Positions 5,091 through 6,112 of a DNA stretch of 6,112 nucleotides are shown piece after piece. Position 1 is the stretch's first letter. The number at the start of each line of letters is the position of its first letter. A program made the translations under genes and the position numbers. Source of the stretch: Akkermansiaceae bacterium (lineage in GTDB: Bacteria; Verrucomicrobiota; Verrucomicrobiia; Verrucomicrobiales; Akkermansiaceae); NCBI GenBank assembly GCA_023300065.1, contig JALZWJ010000233.1:1-6112 (forward strand), read 5' to 3'. The notes under the pieces were generated by a model. That model did not search any database. It saw only the letters and a program-made list of their open reading frames with translations, and was not told where the DNA came from.

Positions 5091-6112
5091 TGAGTCAAAA
5101 AATCCCCCCAAATTCGCTGCCGCCGGCACGCGAGGATGCCTCCGCGAGTGCTGATAGCTCAAAAGATCAATACTCGCTGGATGATATGATGAAGGCGCTC
5201 CGTGACCAGGAGCGCGATAAGGAAGAAAAAGGGGAGGTGGTGACCCGCTCTGATGGCTCAGTCGCGCGTAAGGTGAAACGCCGCCGCCGCCGTTCGGACC
5301 AGGACGAGAAAGCGACGCCCGAAAAGGAAAAGAAGAGGCTTCTCTTTAAGATCGTAATGGCGGCCAGCCTCGTTCTGATCTTATTTTTAACGGGATTTTT
5401 TCTTATCCTCTCGCACAATAGTAAAAAACATCGTGAAGGGCTGGAAGGTATCGCTTCTGAATGGACTGGTGCTGAAGTGCAGCTGAGCGGCTATAAGCGG
5501 CTTCCTTTTTCTGCGAATATTCAGAGAGCCGAATTTAAATGGCCAGCGAGTTCATATCTTCGTGAGCTAAGTGTCTCAAGGATCGATGGCGATGTCGGAT
5601 TTGGCTCATTTCTGGGGAGACGGACTGGTGGGCTACAGATTGGTGGCGCCGCGGGTAAGTTGATGGTGGGGGTGCCCACGGTCTCAGGAGAAGTTAGTGA
5701 AGCATTGGAGGAGGACGATTTTCCCTTCTCTTTTGATCAATACTATTGCCAAGCGCTTGATGTCGCCTTTGGCGAGGAGGGGGGGCTGTCTCTCAAGGGG
5801 GCAAGTACGAGCTTACGCTATGTTTCCAACGAGGGCTTCCAGCTAACGATTGATCAAGGGGCTTTACGCCTTGATGGCTGGAAATCCTTTCCGATCTCTA
5901 GCGGCCTCGTGCGTTTTAATGATGGGGCTGTGGATATTAAGTCTTTGTCGCTTGATCAGCCGGGGGCTGATGATTCCCTGTCTACGTCTTCTCTGAAATT
6001 GAGCGGAAGGATCCCTCTCATTCCCGGTGAAAAAGCTCGTCTTGCTGTGGAGACTGCAAATTTCTCTTTGAACAGCCTGATTGGTAATAAGCTTTCCCGC
6101 CTTTTCAGCGGA
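5090..6112 (+). CDS. single-pass membrane protein with AsmA-like periplasmic region (partial, C-terminus beyond the window)
   Basis: 341 codons are visible and the frame is open at the right edge. Residues 1-83 form a charged, probably disordered cytoplasmic tail with a short acidic helix (SLDDMMKALRDQERD) and a basic cluster with five Arg in a row (64-68). One membrane helix spans about 84-107 (for example IVMAASLVLILFLTGFFLIL). The remainder would be periplasmic, rich in alternating strands and Gly/Leu/Ser turns. It includes an AEFKWP segment and the closing pattern FSLNSLIGNKLSRLFSG, which recalls AsmA-like or DUF3971-type proteins. I do not recognise a specific family. The ATG shares one base with the secretin stop (TAATG), a strong sign of coupled expression. 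It may act as an inner-membrane partner or lipid/assembly factor for that secretin; this is inference from position only. Confidence 0.85.
   Translation, partial: MSQKIPPNSLPPAREDASASADSSKDQYSLDDMMKALRDQERDKEEKGEVVTRSDGSVARKVKRRRRRSDQDEKATPEKEKKRLLFKIVMAASLVLILFLTGFFLILSHNSKKHREGLEGIASEWTGAEVQLSGYKRLPFSANIQRAEFKWPASSYLRELSVSRIDGDVGFGSFLGRRTGGLQIGGAAGKLMVGVPTVSGEVSEALEEDDFPFSFDQYYCQALDVAFGEEGGLSLKGASTSLRYVSNEGFQLTIDQGALRLDGWKSFPISSGLVRFNDGAVDIKSLSLDQPGADDSLSTSSLKLSGRIPLIPGEKARLAVETANFSLNSLIGNKLSRLFSG

Overview
The window (6,112 bp, moderate-to-high G+C) comes from a Gram-negative bacterium. The evidence is an outer-membrane secretin, two Sec-type signal peptides and a single-pass protein that appears to project into the periplasm. 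The secretin has N-terminal TPRs and resembles the Amuc_1098-type pilus secretins of Akkermansia and relatives, so Verrucomicrobiota is my best guess. That assignment is an inference from recall, not from a database search.

Left, minus strand (1-1464): a two-gene operon with a 4-base ATGA overlap. The upstream gene encodes a DUF318/ArsP_1-type (YcgR/YraQ-like) permease. The downstream gene, cut by the window edge, encodes its usual partner, a TIGR03943/YcgQ-type subunit with a very His/Cys-rich loop. Together they look like a metal-related membrane transporter of unknown substrate.

Middle, plus strand (1465-2663): a small DUF2103-like gene is divergent from the permease. It is followed by a short stretch with a possible terminator hairpin and a doubtful 54-codon ORF. 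Next comes the most interesting object in the window, a 130-residue secreted thioredoxin-like protein whose reading frame is interrupted by one in-frame TGA. The TGA lies exactly where the first redox cysteine should be (Sec-Pro-Met-Cys). A stem-loop with a G at the second position of its loop lies 20-38 nt downstream, as expected of a bacterial SECIS. I read 2136-2528 as one selenoprotein gene. A plain ORF caller would see only a 79-residue fragment from the ATG at 2289, lacking the signal peptide, first beta strand and active-site residue.

Right, plus strand (2664-6112): an 808-residue TPR-containing secretin is translationally coupled (TAATG) to a large membrane-anchored protein. That second protein has a charged cytoplasmic tail, one membrane helix and an AsmA-like beta-rich exterior, and it runs off the right edge. 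The coupling suggests that the anchored protein works in the periplasm with the secretin. No other pilus or type II secretion gene is visible here.
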